64,000 bases of DNA from an uncultured Bacteroidia bacterium. GTDB taxonomy: Bacteria > Bacteroidota > Bacteroidia > Bacteroidales > F082. The notes under the pieces are model-generated. The model searched no databases. It was given only the letters and a program-made list of their open reading frames with translations, and was not told the origin of the DNA. Positions 16,835 through 26,275 of the stretch are shown one piece after another. Made by a program: the position numbers and the translations under genes. The stretch is taken from contig CADCGK010000009.1 in the NCBI GenBank assembly GCA_902800965.1, positions 48,880 through 112,879 of the forward strand, read 5' to 3'. Each line of letters begins with the position of its first letter. Position 1 is the first letter of the stretch.

Positions 16835-18301
16835 ATGACAATTCAAGAATTACAGCCTAGTGGCATTTGGAAGAACTTCCACAGCCTGACGCAGATCCCG
16901 CGTCCATCGAAGAAAGAAGCCAAAGTAATTGCCTTTATGAAGCAATGGGGCGAGGACCATGGTCTGGAGACAATGGTGGATGAATGCGGCAACGTCATCA
17001 TTCGCAAGCCAGCCACCCCAGGTATGGAAAACCGTAAGGGCGTTATCCTGCAGGCCCACCTTGACATGGTGCCTCAGAAGAACGACGGCAACCCACACGA
17101 CTTTGAAAACGACCCCATCGAGACCCACATCGAAGATGGTTGGGTGAAAGCCAACGGCACCACCCTCGGCGCTGACGACGGTTTGGGCGCTGCCGCTGCC
17201 ATGGCAGTACTCGAAGCCACCGACATCGAACACGGTCCCGTCGAGGCTCTCTTCACCATTGATGAGGAGACTGGCATGACAGGCGCCAATGCTCTGAAGC
17301 CCGGCGTTCTTCAAGGCGACATATTGCTCAACATGGACTCTGAGACCGAGGGTGAACTCTACGTGGGTTGCGCCGGCGGCGTCGATACCATCGGCACCTG
17401 GACTCCGAGATACGAGGATGTGCCGGCTGGCATGGTTGCTTACAAGCTCTTCGTGAAAGGTCTTAAGGGCGGACACTCTGGCATGGACATCAACCTCGGC
17501 CGTGCCAACGCCAACAAGGTGCTCAACACCATGATGTTGATGGCTGCTGAGAAATACGGTCTCCGCATGGCCTGCATCGATGGTGGCAGCCTCCGCAATG
17601 CCATCCCAAGAGAAGCCACAGCCATCGTCATCGTTCCTGAAGCAAAGAAAGCCGAATTCGAGGAATACGCCAAGGAATATGAAGAGATCGTGAAAGAAGA
17701 GTTCGAAGGCATCGAGCCTGAAATGGCTATCCTCTGTGAACCCGCCGAGATGCCCAAACAAGTCATCGACCTCACTACTCAAGACAATTTGTTCTGCGCC
17801 ATCGCCCGTTATCCAAACGGCGTGATTGCCATGTCGAGCGACTTCGAAGGCACCGTAGAGACTTCTTCTAACCTCGCCACCATTAAGATGGACGAAGGCA
17901 AGATCGTCTGCGCCGCCCTTACCAGAAGCCTCGTCGATGCCGATAAGGACAAACTGGCCGCCCAGATCCGCAAAAACCTCACCGACAACGGCGCCGAAGC
18001 CTACTCCACAGGCGACTACCCGGGTTGGAAACCGAATATCAACTCCCCGATCCTCAACACCATGAAGGCTGTGTACCAGGAGAAGTTCGGCAAAGAGCCA
18101 AAGGTCATGGTCATCCATGCTGGATTGGAATGCGGCATCCTTGGCTCCAAGTACCCACATTGGGACATGGTGAGCTTCGGCCCGACTTTGGTTCACCCAC
18201 ACTCACCCGATGAAGCCCTGCTCATCGAAAGTGTGCAACCGTTCTGGGATTTCGTGGTTGAGACCTTGAAAAACATTCCATTGAAGGACATTGTAGCCTA
18301 A
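16835..18301 (+). CDS. pepD: Aminoacyl-histidine dipeptidase (peptidase family M20)
   Basis: PepD (488 aa) is a cytosolic metallodipeptidase with broad specificity that includes Xaa-His dipeptides. The metal site is visible: AHLDMV (His75, Asp77), LGADDGLG (Asp114-Asp115) and the catalytic glutamates in DEETGMTG (143-150). A later HAGLECG motif supplies the last His. A dimerisation insert with GGHSGMDI lies between the halves of the catalytic domain, as in the M20C subfamily. The gene begins 11 bases after the exporter and is probably the last gene of the fba operon. Confidence 0.95.
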   Translation: MTIQELQPSGIWKNFHSLTQIPRPSKKEAKVIAFMKQWGEDHGLETMVDECGNVIIRKPATPGMENRKGVILQAHLDMVPQKNDGNPHDFENDPIETHIEDGWVKANGTTLGADDGLGAAAAMAVLEATDIEHGPVEALFTIDEETGMTGANALKPGVLQGDILLNMDSETEGELYVGCAGGVDTIGTWTPRYEDVPAGMVAYKLFVKGLKGGHSGMDINLGRANANKVLNTMMLMAAEKYGLRMACIDGGSLRNAIPREATAIVIVPEAKKAEFEEYAKEYEEIVKEEFEGIEPEMAILCEPAEMPKQVIDLTTQDNLFCAIARYPNGVIAMSSDFEGTVETSSNLATIKMDEGKIVCAALTRSLVDADKDKLAAQIRKNLTDNGAEAYSTGDYPGWKPNINSPILNTMKAVYQEKFGKEPKVMVIHAGLECGILGSKYPHWDMVSFGPTLVHPHSPDEALLIESVQPFWDFVVETLKNIPLKDIVA

Positions 18302-18324
18302 AATGAAATTTTTCAAAAAAATAG

Positions 18325-18354
18325 TTGCGTGAAAAGAAAAAATATGTAATTTTG
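18325..18354 (+). promoter_or_regulatory. rpmH promoter (-33 TTG, -7 TAATTTTG)
   Basis: TAATTTTG at 18347-18354 fits TAnnTTTG, and a TTG at 18325-18327 sits 19 bases upstream as the -33 element. The leader to the rpmH start is about 50 bases. Confidence 0.7.
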
Positions 18355-18410
18355 CAGTCCCAAATCAAGGGGTATCTATTTTTTAGAAATAAACAAATAC
18401 ATATACGAAA

Positions 18411-18557
18411 ATGAAACGCACTTTCCAACCATCGAACAGAAAACGCAGAAACAAACATGGTTTCAGAGAGAGAATGTCTACCGCCAACGGCCGCAAGGTC
18501 TTAGCTCGCAGAAGAGCCAAAGGTAGAAAGAAACTGACCGTTTCTGACGAATACTAA
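18411..18557 (+). CDS. rpmH: 50S ribosomal protein L34
   Basis: The gene encodes the 48-residue, strongly basic L34 protein of the large ribosomal subunit. It shows the family pattern [19 protein letters not shown], then [19 protein letters not shown], and a short acidic end VSDEY. The length is typical of Bacteroidota. It has its own promoter upstream and a strong terminator 45 bases after its stop, so it is a single-gene unit. It is not next to rnpA or dnaA as it is in many other bacteria. Confidence 0.97.
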   Translation: MKRTFQPSNRKRRNKHGFRERMSTANGRKVLARRRAKGRKKLTVSDEY

Positions 18558-18602
18558 AATAAAGATATTAGAAGCCGTTTCTATTTCTTATTTAAGGTAT
18601 GG

Positions 18603-18645
18603 ACTGAAGGCGACCCAGTTATGGTGTCGCCTTCAGTTTTTTTTA
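18603..18645 (+). terminator. Intrinsic terminator of rpmH
   Basis: A perfect 12-bp stem (ACTGAAGGCGAC at 18603-18614 with GTCGCCTTCAGT at 18626-18637) with an 11-base loop is followed by a run of T. Confidence 0.95.
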
Positions 18646-18680
18646 CAGAAGACAGGAGGAAGGAGCAAGAAACAAGAAGA

Positions 18681-19454
18681 TTAATCGGGATTTATACATT
18701 GATAAATAACTTCTTCTCCTCGACGGGCTAGCCTCATCCTTTCTCTTTGCTCCTCTGGAAGTTCATAATAAAGCCTGTCCTCTACCACGGCAAAACCAGC
18801 TTTACGTAACACCTCACCATAATCACGACCAAACTGACGCACATGGTCGTATTGACCAAAGAGGCGTTCGCGTTCTTTAGGATCGGTCACTGAAGGATCC
18901 TCGAAAGTATCCACATCAGGATTGATTGGCACCAACAAAATCGCCCAACCTCCAGGCTTCAAGATTCGCTGAATCTCTTTAAAAGCCTTATTGGCATCAC
19001 TCACATGCTCCAGCACATGGTTACAGATCACCACATCATAAGTATCGGATGGCTGGTCAATGGCCGTAACATCAAGATGCAGGTCGGCGATGGGCGAATC
19101 CAGATCAGCCGTGGTATAATCGAGGTTCTTCAACGCACGAAAACGTTTCAGATACGGTTGCTCTGGCGCAAAATGCAAGACTTTCAAAGGAGCAGTAAAG
19201 AAATCCGTTTTCTCTTTCAGAAACAACCACAGAAGTCTGTGGCGCTCCAAAGAAAGGCAGTTGGGGCACATCCTGTTATCCACAGCTTCGCCATAACCGT
19301 ATGGCAGGAACTTGCGGAAATGCTTGCCGCAAACTGGACATTCCACCTTGTTACCCCAATAAAACGGACGAATCAGAAAACTGAAGAGGTAACTACACCG
19401 GATCAGGAACTGGCGGGGAAATATTTTGGTAAGCAATGAAATCAGCTTCTTCAT
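18681..19454 (-). CDS. Class I SAM-dependent methyltransferase with Cys-rich N-terminal part
   Basis: About 257 aa. After a basic and hydrophobic N-terminus (about 1-35), a CPVCGKHF ... CPNC zinc-ribbon-like pair precedes a Methyltransf_11-type domain, with LHFAPEQPYLKRF, then YDVVICNHVLEHV and ILKPGGWAILLVP. The methyl acceptor is unknown; neighbours suggest a glycan or lipid-linked intermediate. I start at the ATG at 19454, which forms an ATGA overlap with the stop of the upstream glycosyltransferase gene, rather than at an ATG 15 codons earlier that would overlap that gene further. It is the last gene of a three-gene minus-strand unit. Confidence 0.88.
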   Translation of the reverse strand: MKKLISLLTKIFPRQFLIRCSYLFSFLIRPFYWGNKVECPVCGKHFRKFLPYGYGEAVDNRMCPNCLSLERHRLLWLFLKEKTDFFTAPLKVLHFAPEQPYLKRFRALKNLDYTTADLDSPIADLHLDVTAIDQPSDTYDVVICNHVLEHVSDANKAFKEIQRILKPGGWAILLVPINPDVDTFEDPSVTDPKERERLFGQYDHVRQFGRDYGEVLRKAGFAVVEDRLYYELPEEQRERMRLARRGEEVIYQCINPD

Positions 19455-20584
19455 CTTAACTCTATTAACGAAAGAATGGCCTCCACAAGTTTCGGCCAAG
19501 AAAATTTTTCCTTTTCCTTCAATAAGTTCATTCTAAATTCTTCGAATCTATCATTTTCATAGAAATCGACAAGCGCATTGGCGATACTGTGCATTTCGGG
19601 ATACACGACATAGCCCACCTTGTCATTCGGGACTATCTCCCCCAACCCCCCAACATCGGTCACCAGTATGGGCTTCTCAAAATGGTAGGCAATCTGCGTC
19701 ACCCCACTCTGGGTCGCTGACCTATAAGGCTGCGCCACAAGGTCGGCAGCGTTGAAATAATCCTTCACCTGTTCGTCGGGAATAAAGTGGTCGTGGATCA
19801 CGACACGATCCTCCATCCCAAGTCCTGCAATCTCATCTATATATTGTTCCTTGGGCTCATAAAACTCACCAGCAACAAGCACCTTTACATTATATTTCTG
19901 CAACCTCTTGTTTGCAGCTGCCTCAATAAGCAAATCCAAACCCTTGTAAGGGCGTACCAATCCAAAGAAAAGCACATAGCGATACTGCGGATCAAGTCCC
20001 AAACGTTCCAAAGCTTGTTCACGAGGTTCTATCGGTCCATATTGGTCATAAACAGGATGCGGTGACCATGTCTTAGGCTTTTGGCACTTGTCGAGTTTGG
20101 CCACATCATCCAGAACCGCTTTAGAAAGAGTGACAAACCCATCCATTGACTTCACAAAACGAGGAGGCAACAATTTGTCAAGCAGGGATTTCTCATGCGG
20201 TATCATATTGTGCACCAAAGCAATACGCTTCACCCCTTTCAACCCTCTGGCAATCGCGCTGTAACACGGCGCAAAAAATGACATCCAATAGGCGAATACA
20301 GCCAAATCATAATGCTCCTTTCTGATACGACGAGCCACTTTTCTCCAATTGAGAGGATTGGTCGAGTTGATGCAACGTACAATGTTCAGATCTGAAGGAG
20401 CTGGTCCCTCGGCATATTGCGTTTTGCCAGGAAAGAGGAAGCCAGGATATTGCAAAGTGAATGTAAAGACATCAACTTCATAGCCCATGGAAAGAAATTC
20501 ACGCGCCATCCGTTCATTGAAAGCAGCAATACCGCCACGGTAGGGATAGGCTGGACCTATCAATACCACTTTTTTCTTGCCCAT
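19451..20584 (-). CDS. Glycosyltransferase, GT4 family
   Basis: This 377-aa protein has the GT-B fold. The N-terminal motif VVLIGPAYPYRGGIAAFNER is the acceptor-side loop. The C-terminal nucleotide-sugar half includes YVLFFGLVRPYKGLDLLIEA and VAQPYRSATQSGVTQIAYHF, with the ending pattern KPILVTDVGGLGEIV. It should transfer a sugar from a nucleotide donor to a glycan or lipid carrier at the cytoplasmic face of the membrane; donor and acceptor are unknown. It overlaps the downstream methyltransferase by four bases and follows the GmhA-like gene by 18 bases, so the three form one operon. Confidence 0.92.
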   Translation of the reverse strand: MGKKKVVLIGPAYPYRGGIAAFNERMAREFLSMGYEVDVFTFTLQYPGFLFPGKTQYAEGPAPSDLNIVRCINSTNPLNWRKVARRIRKEHYDLAVFAYWMSFFAPCYSAIARGLKGVKRIALVHNMIPHEKSLLDKLLPPRFVKSMDGFVTLSKAVLDDVAKLDKCQKPKTWSPHPVYDQYGPIEPREQALERLGLDPQYRYVLFFGLVRPYKGLDLLIEAAANKRLQKYNVKVLVAGEFYEPKEQYIDEIAGLGMEDRVVIHDHFIPDEQVKDYFNAADLVAQPYRSATQSGVTQIAYHFEKPILVTDVGGLGEIVPNDKVGYVVYPEMHSIANALVDFYENDRFEEFRMNLLKEKEKFSWPKLVEAILSLIELR

Positions 20585-20602
20585 ATCCCAGTCACCTCCT
20601 TT

Positions 20603-21241
20603 TCACTTCGTTCCAAAAAACTTTTCTTCCAACATGAGGCACAGACAATGGTACACAGGCAGATGCAATTCCTGTATCTTGTATGTCTCAGTTTCAGGAA
20701 CGCGGATACAAACATCGGCAAACTTCATCAATTTGTTCTCATTGGCGCCAGTGAGGCCTATCACTTTCAATCCTATAGCCTTGGCGTTAACAGCGGCGTA
20801 GAGCACGTTCTTGCTATTGCCGGAAGTAGATATTCCTAGAAAAGCATCTCCAGGTTTGCCATATCCGTTTACCTGTTGTGCAAACACCAGTTCAGGCACG
20901 ACATCGTTCATAAACGCCGTCTGCAAAGAAGAATGGCCTGTCAGCGAGATCGCCGGCAAGGCTCCTTGTAAATGATCAGCCAAATCCTGTCCTAATTCAG
21001 GATCTATTTCCTTTAAGGCTGCAGCTTGGCTCCCATACACTCTCCGCTTCAACCTAAACTCCTTCATCAATTCCCCAACGATGTGCTCCGAATCCGAGGC
21101 AGAACCGCCATTGCCACATACCAGAAGCTTTCCTCCGTTTTGATAGGTGGCCTCCAATAGCTCGTATGCTTTTTTGATATCCTCCCTGCAAACTGCTAGT
21201 TTAGGATATCTTTCCACTAAGATTTGAATTTGTTCGTCCAA
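20603..21241 (-). CDS. SIS-domain sugar isomerase, GmhA-like (sedoheptulose 7-phosphate isomerase family)
   Basis: A 212-aa SIS-domain protein. The phosphosugar-binding loop CGNGGSASDSEHIVGELMK lies at 42-60 and the second SIS signature is GISTSGNSKNVL. A 30-residue insert (QAAALKEIDPELGQDLADHL) is found in several GmhA-type proteins. GmhA converts sedoheptulose 7-phosphate to D-glycero-D-manno-heptose 7-phosphate, the first step to ADP- or GDP-heptose for LPS or capsule. No other heptose gene is in the window, so the pathway assignment is tentative. It is the first gene of the minus-strand glycan unit. Confidence 0.85.
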   Translation of the reverse strand: MDEQIQILVERYPKLAVCREDIKKAYELLEATYQNGGKLLVCGNGGSASDSEHIVGELMKEFRLKRRVYGSQAAALKEIDPELGQDLADHLQGALPAISLTGHSSLQTAFMNDVVPELVFAQQVNGYGKPGDAFLGISTSGNSKNVLYAAVNAKAIGLKVIGLTGANENKLMKFADVCIRVPETETYKIQELHLPVYHCLCLMLEEKFFGTK

Positions 21242-21258
21242 AGCAATTCATTTTAAGG

Positions 21259-21292
21259 CAAAAATACAAAAAAACAAAAAACAAAAATCAAA
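21259..21292 (-). promoter_or_regulatory. Probable promoter of the GmhA-like operon
   Basis: Read on the minus strand, TATTTTTG (21266 to 21259) fits the -7 consensus and a TTTG (21292 to 21289) lies 22 bases upstream as a possible -33 element. The region is A/T-rich, so a chance match is possible. Confidence 0.5.
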
Positions 21293-21335
21293 AAATCGTA
21301 AATTCGCAGCCTTAAAGCAAACTCATTTCGCCCTG

Positions 21336-23831
21336 ATGAAAAGCAAATTCTTACAAGACAACAAAAAAGCGATAAGCATAGCAGCCTGCATCCTTGGCTT
21401 CGCATTGATCACCTTGGTTTATTTCTCTCCCATCCTTGAAGGAAAACGGATCAAGCAACACGACATTGAGATGTACAAAGGCATGTCGCAAGAGATCAAC
21501 GAATTCCGGGAGAGCACCGGCGAGCAGACGTTATGGACCAATTCGATGTTTGGTGGCATGCCAGCATGGAATATCTCCGTAAAGAACAAAAGCAATCTGA
21601 TGTCACCTTTGAACCAAGTTCTAAGTGCTGGTTTTCCACATCCCATTGGAGCTGTGTTTATCAGCATGTTGGGCTTTTTCATACTCTTGCTGGTATTGGG
21701 CTGCAGTGTCTGGATCAGCTTCATCGGCGCTTTGGCATACGGCTTGACGTCCTATTTGTTTATCATTTTAGGCGCGGGACACAACAGCAAAGCCATGGCC
21801 ATGGCTTATATGGCGCCTGTCATTGCGGGCATACTGCTCATCTATAAAGGCAAATACCTATGGGGAAGCGTGTTGTCTGCGATAGCATTGGCTCTTGAAA
21901 TACGAGCCGGGCACTTGCAGATCACCTATTATCTGCTCCTCATCGTCATCATCCTGATCATCGCCCAATTTATCAGCGACATCCGAGAGAAACAACTGGG
22001 ACGGTTTTTCAAAGCTTCTGCCTGTCTGGTCATAGCTGCCATTATCGGAGTATTGACCTGCTCAACGACACTTTATGCAAATTATGAATTTGGCAAAGAG
22101 ACCACCCGTGGGAAACCGATTCTGACACAAGATGCATCCAACCAAACCAAAGGGTTGGACCGTGATTACATCACCCAATGGAGCTACGGCAAAGGCGAGA
22201 CATGGAGTCTGCTCATCCCTAACGCCAAAGGCGGCGCTTCGGCATATATCGGAAAGCAAAACCCAGCTATAGACAAAGCTGACAGACAATTCAGAGACAG
22301 CATTGCACAAAGCAACGCATATTGGGGTGACCAGCCAGGTACCAGCGGCCCCGTTTATGTCGGCGCCATTGTTGTGTTCCTTTTCGTCCTAGGCGCTTTG
22401 ACTGTGAAAGGCAAGATGAAATGGGCGCTGCTCATTGCCACTGTCTTGTCCATCTTGCTCAGCTGGGGCAAAAACTTCATGGGATTCACCGACTTTTTCA
22501 TCGATTATTTCCCCGGCTACAACAAATTCCGCGCAGTCTCCATGACTCTGGTAATTGCCGAGGTCACCATGCCCTTGCTTGGCTTCCTTGGCTTGGCCGA
22601 GATCCTCAGAAACCCCGAGGATTTCAAGAAAAACATCAAGAAGTTCTATATTGCCTTAGGCATCACTGCAGGATGCTGTCTGCTGTTTTATATCGCACCA
22701 AAGGCCTTCTTTAGCTTCCTGAGTCAAGGCGAAGCAAGTCAATTCGCACAACTTGCCTCAGGCAAGGATGGGGCTGTATATCAGTCTTTCGCCACCCAAC
22801 TTGAAGATGTTCGTGTCGCCATCTTCCGTAAAGACGCCATCCGCAGCTTACTGTTCATCATTTTGGCCTTTGTTCCGATATTCCTATACGGGAAAGGCAA
22901 ACTAAAAGCTGCGCCCACCTTCATCATCCTAGCTGCCTTGGTGATCGCCGACCAGTTCACGATCGACAAGCGCTATCTCAACAACGACAACTTTATCTCC
23001 AAGAAGCTGTTCGACAAACCCTTCACGGCCTCTGTAGCAGATCAAAATATCCTTAAAGACAAGTCTTTGGATTTCAGAGTCGTCAACCTGACCAAAGACG
23101 TATTCAACGATGCTAGCACTTCATATTTCCACAAATCCATAGGCGGCTATCACGGCGCAAAACTCCGTCGCTACCAAGATGTCATTTCCAGCTATCTCAG
23201 CCCCGAGATCCGGCAGTTCAGCGCCATCTTCAAAAACGTCGATTCGGCTTTAGCCCTCAAGTTAGCCATGCAGCAACAGCAGATGCTCAACATGCTGAAC
23301 ACCAAATACATCATCTTTGACCCCAATTCAGAGCCCCTAGTGAATCCATGTGCCTTTGGGAATGCCTGGATGGTGAACGACATCAAATGGGTGCAGACTC
23401 CTAATGAAGAATTTGCCGCATTGGCAAATACCGACTTGCTCAAAACGGCCATTGTCAACAAAGAATTTGAATCTCAGGTTGGCAATTGCTCTTCAGATGC
23501 CGACGGTCAAATCACCTTGACGGAGTATCAACCCAATAAACTCACATACCATTTCAATTCGACAAGCGACCAACTGGTGGTGTTTTCCGAGATCTGGAGC
23601 GACACAGGATGGAAGTTGTTTGTTGACGGCGAGGAAAAGCCCCTCATCAGAAGCAACTACCTGCTCAGAAGTGCCTTCATCCCTAGCGGCGACCACCAGA
23701 TTGTGATGGAATATGCACCTAAAGTTTGGAAAGTAGGCAATGCCATCCAATTGGCAAGCTCGTCTATCCTAATCCTTGGACTGATTGGTGCCATTATCTT
23801 CAGTTTCAAAAAGAAAAAAGAGAAGGCATGA
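21336..23831 (+). CDS. YfhO family multi-span membrane protein
   Basis: This 831-aa integral membrane protein has about 12-13 helices in its first 560 residues. The first is IAACILGFALITLVYFSPI, and a later one is WISFIGALAYGLTSYLFIIL. A large extracytoplasmic C-terminal part and a last helix (SSSILILGLIGAIIFSF) end in a basic tail. The family is related to GT-C glycosyltransferases; Bacillus YfhO is tied to lipoteichoic acid glycosylation. The short motif GAGHNSKAMAMAYMAP is well conserved among Bacteroidales members as I recall. It overlaps the next glycosyltransferase by four bases. A role in extracytoplasmic sugar transfer is plausible but not proven by sequence. Confidence 0.85.
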   Translation: MKSKFLQDNKKAISIAACILGFALITLVYFSPILEGKRIKQHDIEMYKGMSQEINEFRESTGEQTLWTNSMFGGMPAWNISVKNKSNLMSPLNQVLSAGFPHPIGAVFISMLGFFILLLVLGCSVWISFIGALAYGLTSYLFIILGAGHNSKAMAMAYMAPVIAGILLIYKGKYLWGSVLSAIALALEIRAGHLQITYYLLLIVIILIIAQFISDIREKQLGRFFKASACLVIAAIIGVLTCSTTLYANYEFGKETTRGKPILTQDASNQTKGLDRDYITQWSYGKGETWSLLIPNAKGGASAYIGKQNPAIDKADRQFRDSIAQSNAYWGDQPGTSGPVYVGAIVVFLFVLGALTVKGKMKWALLIATVLSILLSWGKNFMGFTDFFIDYFPGYNKFRAVSMTLVIAEVTMPLLGFLGLAEILRNPEDFKKNIKKFYIALGITAGCCLLFYIAPKAFFSFLSQGEASQFAQLASGKDGAVYQSFATQLEDVRVAIFRKDAIRSLLFIILAFVPIFLYGKGKLKAAPTFIILAALVIADQFTIDKRYLNNDNFISKKLFDKPFTASVADQNILKDKSLDFRVVNLTKDVFNDASTSYFHKSIGGYHGAKLRRYQDVISSYLSPEIRQFSAIFKNVDSALALKLAMQQQQMLNMLNTKYIIFDPNSEPLVNPCAFGNAWMVNDIKWVQTPNEEFAALANTDLLKTAIVNKEFESQVGNCSSDADGQITLTEYQPNKLTYHFNSTSDQLVVFSEIWSDTGWKLFVDGEEKPLIRSNYLLRSAFIPSGDHQIVMEYAPKVWKVGNAIQLASSSILILGLIGAIIFSFKKKKEKA

Positions 23832-25135
23832 AACGGGTATTGATCATCACGTATTACTGGCCCCCATCAGGCGGAAGCGGCGTTCAGCGCTGGCTGAAAA
23901 TGTCGAAATACCTGCCTGAATTTGGCTGGCAGCCCGTGATTTATACTGCAGAAGACGCAGAATATCCCGTTGAAGACCCTTCGCTGGAAAACGACATTTG
24001 TCCCGAAGCAGAAGTCATCCGACGACCCATTGTAGAGCCATATTCTTTCTATAAAAAGTTCTTGGGCATCAAGAAAGAGGAAAAAGTAAAAGCAGGTTTT
24101 ATTGATGAGACTGGCAAGCAGAAAGGTTGGAAAGAACGGCTTTCTGTCTGGATCAGAGGCAACTTCTTCATTCCTGACGCCCGCTGTTGGTGGGTGAAGC
24201 CATCGGTAAGATACCTAAAGGCCTATTTGAAAGCTCATCCTGTTGATGCCATTATCAGCACAGGTCCGCCCCACTCCATGCACTTGATTGCCATGAAGCT
24301 GAAAGAAGCCCTTAACACCCCATGGATTGCAGATTTCCGGGACCCCTGGACAGAAATCGACTTCTACAAAGACCTGCATCTCACCCGTTGCGCAGACCGC
24401 AAGCACCACCGTCAGGAACACAAGGTGTTGGCAAGTGCAGACAAGGTGGTTGCCGTGGGTTGGAGCATGGCAGAAGGATTGAAAAAGCTGGGCGCCAACG
24501 ACCCTGAAGTCATCCCCAACGGTTACGACTGGATCATCAGACACGGCAATGCCCCTACCCCTTTATCCTCTGATTTCACCCTCACCCATATAGGCATCAT
24601 TGGAGCCAACCGCAATGAGCATCAGCTATGGCAAGCCTTAAAAGAATTGAAAGCAGCTGACAGCGAGTTTGCCAACAAACTAAAAATCAGACTTATCGGT
24701 CAGATTGACCAATCGGTAGCGCAGGCTATTGATTCTTGCGGATTAAATGACAATACAGCATTCATTCCCTATATTCCCCACGATCAAATCCAACAAGAGC
24801 AAGAATCCTCTCAAGTACTTTTGTTGCTCATCAACAACACGCCCAACGCCAAAGGCATCTTGACTGGAAAACTATTTGAATACCTGGCTTCGGGCCGTCC
24901 CATCCTATGCATTGGCCCTGAAGACGGCGACGCATCCCGAATCATCAGCGACACCCATGCTGGAACTACCGTCGATTTTGAAGACAAGGAGAAGATAAAA
25001 GAAGTCGTTATAAACCTATTTGAGCGTTATCGCAGCAACAATCTATTTCACGAGAGCCATATCGAAACTGAAAGCTATTCACGACATAATCTCACGAAAA
25101 GATATGTGGAATTAATAAACAAAATCGCAATATGA
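23828..25135 (+). CDS. Glycosyltransferase, GT4-like
   Basis: This GT-B protein (about 435 aa) starts MKRVLIITYYWPPSGGSG and carries a DAIISTGPPHSMHLIA segment, then IADFRDPWTEID. In the C-terminal half it has GIIGANRNEHQLWQAL and LFEYLASGRPILCIGPEDGD, the nucleotide-sugar site. The ATG at 23828 forms an ATGA overlap with the yfhO-type stop; an earlier ATG in the same frame would lie deep in that gene and is rejected. The next glycosyltransferase overlaps its stop in the same way, so the three genes form one operon. Donor and acceptor unknown. Confidence 0.92.
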   Translation: MKRVLIITYYWPPSGGSGVQRWLKMSKYLPEFGWQPVIYTAEDAEYPVEDPSLENDICPEAEVIRRPIVEPYSFYKKFLGIKKEEKVKAGFIDETGKQKGWKERLSVWIRGNFFIPDARCWWVKPSVRYLKAYLKAHPVDAIISTGPPHSMHLIAMKLKEALNTPWIADFRDPWTEIDFYKDLHLTRCADRKHHRQEHKVLASADKVVAVGWSMAEGLKKLGANDPEVIPNGYDWIIRHGNAPTPLSSDFTLTHIGIIGANRNEHQLWQALKELKAADSEFANKLKIRLIGQIDQSVAQAIDSCGLNDNTAFIPYIPHDQIQQEQESSQVLLLLINNTPNAKGILTGKLFEYLASGRPILCIGPEDGDASRIISDTHAGTTVDFEDKEKIKEVVINLFERYRSNNLFHESHIETESYSRHNLTKRYVELINKIAI

Positions 25136-26274
25136 GCACATTGAAAGTCTGTCATTTAGCTTGCAAACACAAAATGAACGACATGCGCATCTTTGAGAAA
25201 GAATGCAAATCGTTGGCTCAAGCTGGATTTGATGTGACACTCATTGGTTTTGGAAGCACCAGCAACACCGAAGTTATTGATGGCGTTCGCTGTATTAGCC
25301 TATATTGTCCTATAAAAAACAATCTGGAACTGCTCCGGAAACGAAACAAGCTCATTTATAAAACCGCACTCCAACTTGACGCCCAGATATATCATCTTCA
25401 CGAGCCCGAACTGCTCCCGGTCGGAAAGAAACTGAAGAAAAAAGGAAAGATCGTCATCTTCGACAGTCACGAGTTTTATGGTTGGCAACTGCACGACAAC
25501 ATACACAAAATCAAGATCATCAAAACCCCGGCCTCATTGATGAAAATCGTTGGGAATCAATATATGCGCTATGAAAAGCGAATATGCATGAAACTTGATG
25601 CAGTCATCCAAGTGTGCACCATGAACGGCATCGATTATTTCGCCAACCGTTGCCGTCGCTCTATTTTTATCCGCAATCTTCCCAATGCAGCTGACTACAA
25701 ACGCAAAACTCCTCTTGATTTCTCACAATCCCCCAAGGTCGCAATGATAGGAGGTATTACCAAGGAGCGCGGTATTACCCAACTGGTGAAAGCCACACGC
25801 CAAGCAGGAGGAACTTTGTTGCTGGCGGGCGATTTTATTCCAAAGTCATACGAAACAGAGCTTCGTCTGATGGCTGAATTTGAATGCGTTGAATACAAAG
25901 GCTTTCTTGATAAAAGTGGCATGGTATCCTTACTGGAGCAAGCCAACATAGGGGCATCCACCTTGCTCAACCTTGGCCAATACAACAAAATTGACACTTT
26001 CCCGACCAAAGTCTTTGACTATATGTCAATGGAGTTGCCCGTCGTTATCTCCGACACCGAATACGCAAAAAAAATGAATGACAAATATCATTTTGGCATT
26101 TGCGTGAATCCCGATGACACCGCTAGCATAACAAAAGCCATCACCTGGCTAAAAGAGCACCCTGACCAAGCCGTTGAAATGGGCAGAAATGGTCGTAAAG
26201 CCATAGAAAACGAACTCAATTGGGAAAAAGAAAGCGAGAAATTAGTGGGTTTTTACAAAGAACTGCTATCTTAA
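25132..26274 (+). CDS. Glycosyltransferase, GT4 family
   Basis: This 380-aa GT-B enzyme begins LKVCHLACKHKMNDMRIFEK, has IYHLHEPELLPVGK and VIFDSHEFYGW in the N-terminal half, and in the C-terminal half PTKVFDYMSMELPVVISDT, the usual E/D-x7-E region for the nucleotide sugar. It is translationally coupled to the previous glycosyltransferase (ATGA). The stop lies a single base from the stop of the convergent flippase gene, with no terminator between. Probable role is a later sugar addition in the same cell-surface glycan. Confidence 0.92.
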   Translation: MSTLKVCHLACKHKMNDMRIFEKECKSLAQAGFDVTLIGFGSTSNTEVIDGVRCISLYCPIKNNLELLRKRNKLIYKTALQLDAQIYHLHEPELLPVGKKLKKKGKIVIFDSHEFYGWQLHDNIHKIKIIKTPASLMKIVGNQYMRYEKRICMKLDAVIQVCTMNGIDYFANRCRRSIFIRNLPNAADYKRKTPLDFSQSPKVAMIGGITKERGITQLVKATRQAGGTLLLAGDFIPKSYETELRLMAEFECVEYKGFLDKSGMVSLLEQANIGASTLLNLGQYNKIDTFPTKVFDYMSMELPVVISDTEYAKKMNDKYHFGICVNPDDTASITKAITWLKEHPDQAVEMGRNGRKAIENELNWEKESEKLVGFYKELLS

Positions 26275-26275
26275 C

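Noticed and set aside
16850..18202. Open frame of 450 codons on the minus strand opposite pepD
   Set aside because: Composition rich in His, Val and Phe and exact overlap with the intact PepD frame show it is a codon-bias shadow.
23726..23827. N-terminal extension of the first plus-strand glycosyltransferase
   Set aside because: It would overlap the YfhO-type gene by over 100 bases; the ATG at 23828 gives a normal GT-B start and an ATGA overlap.
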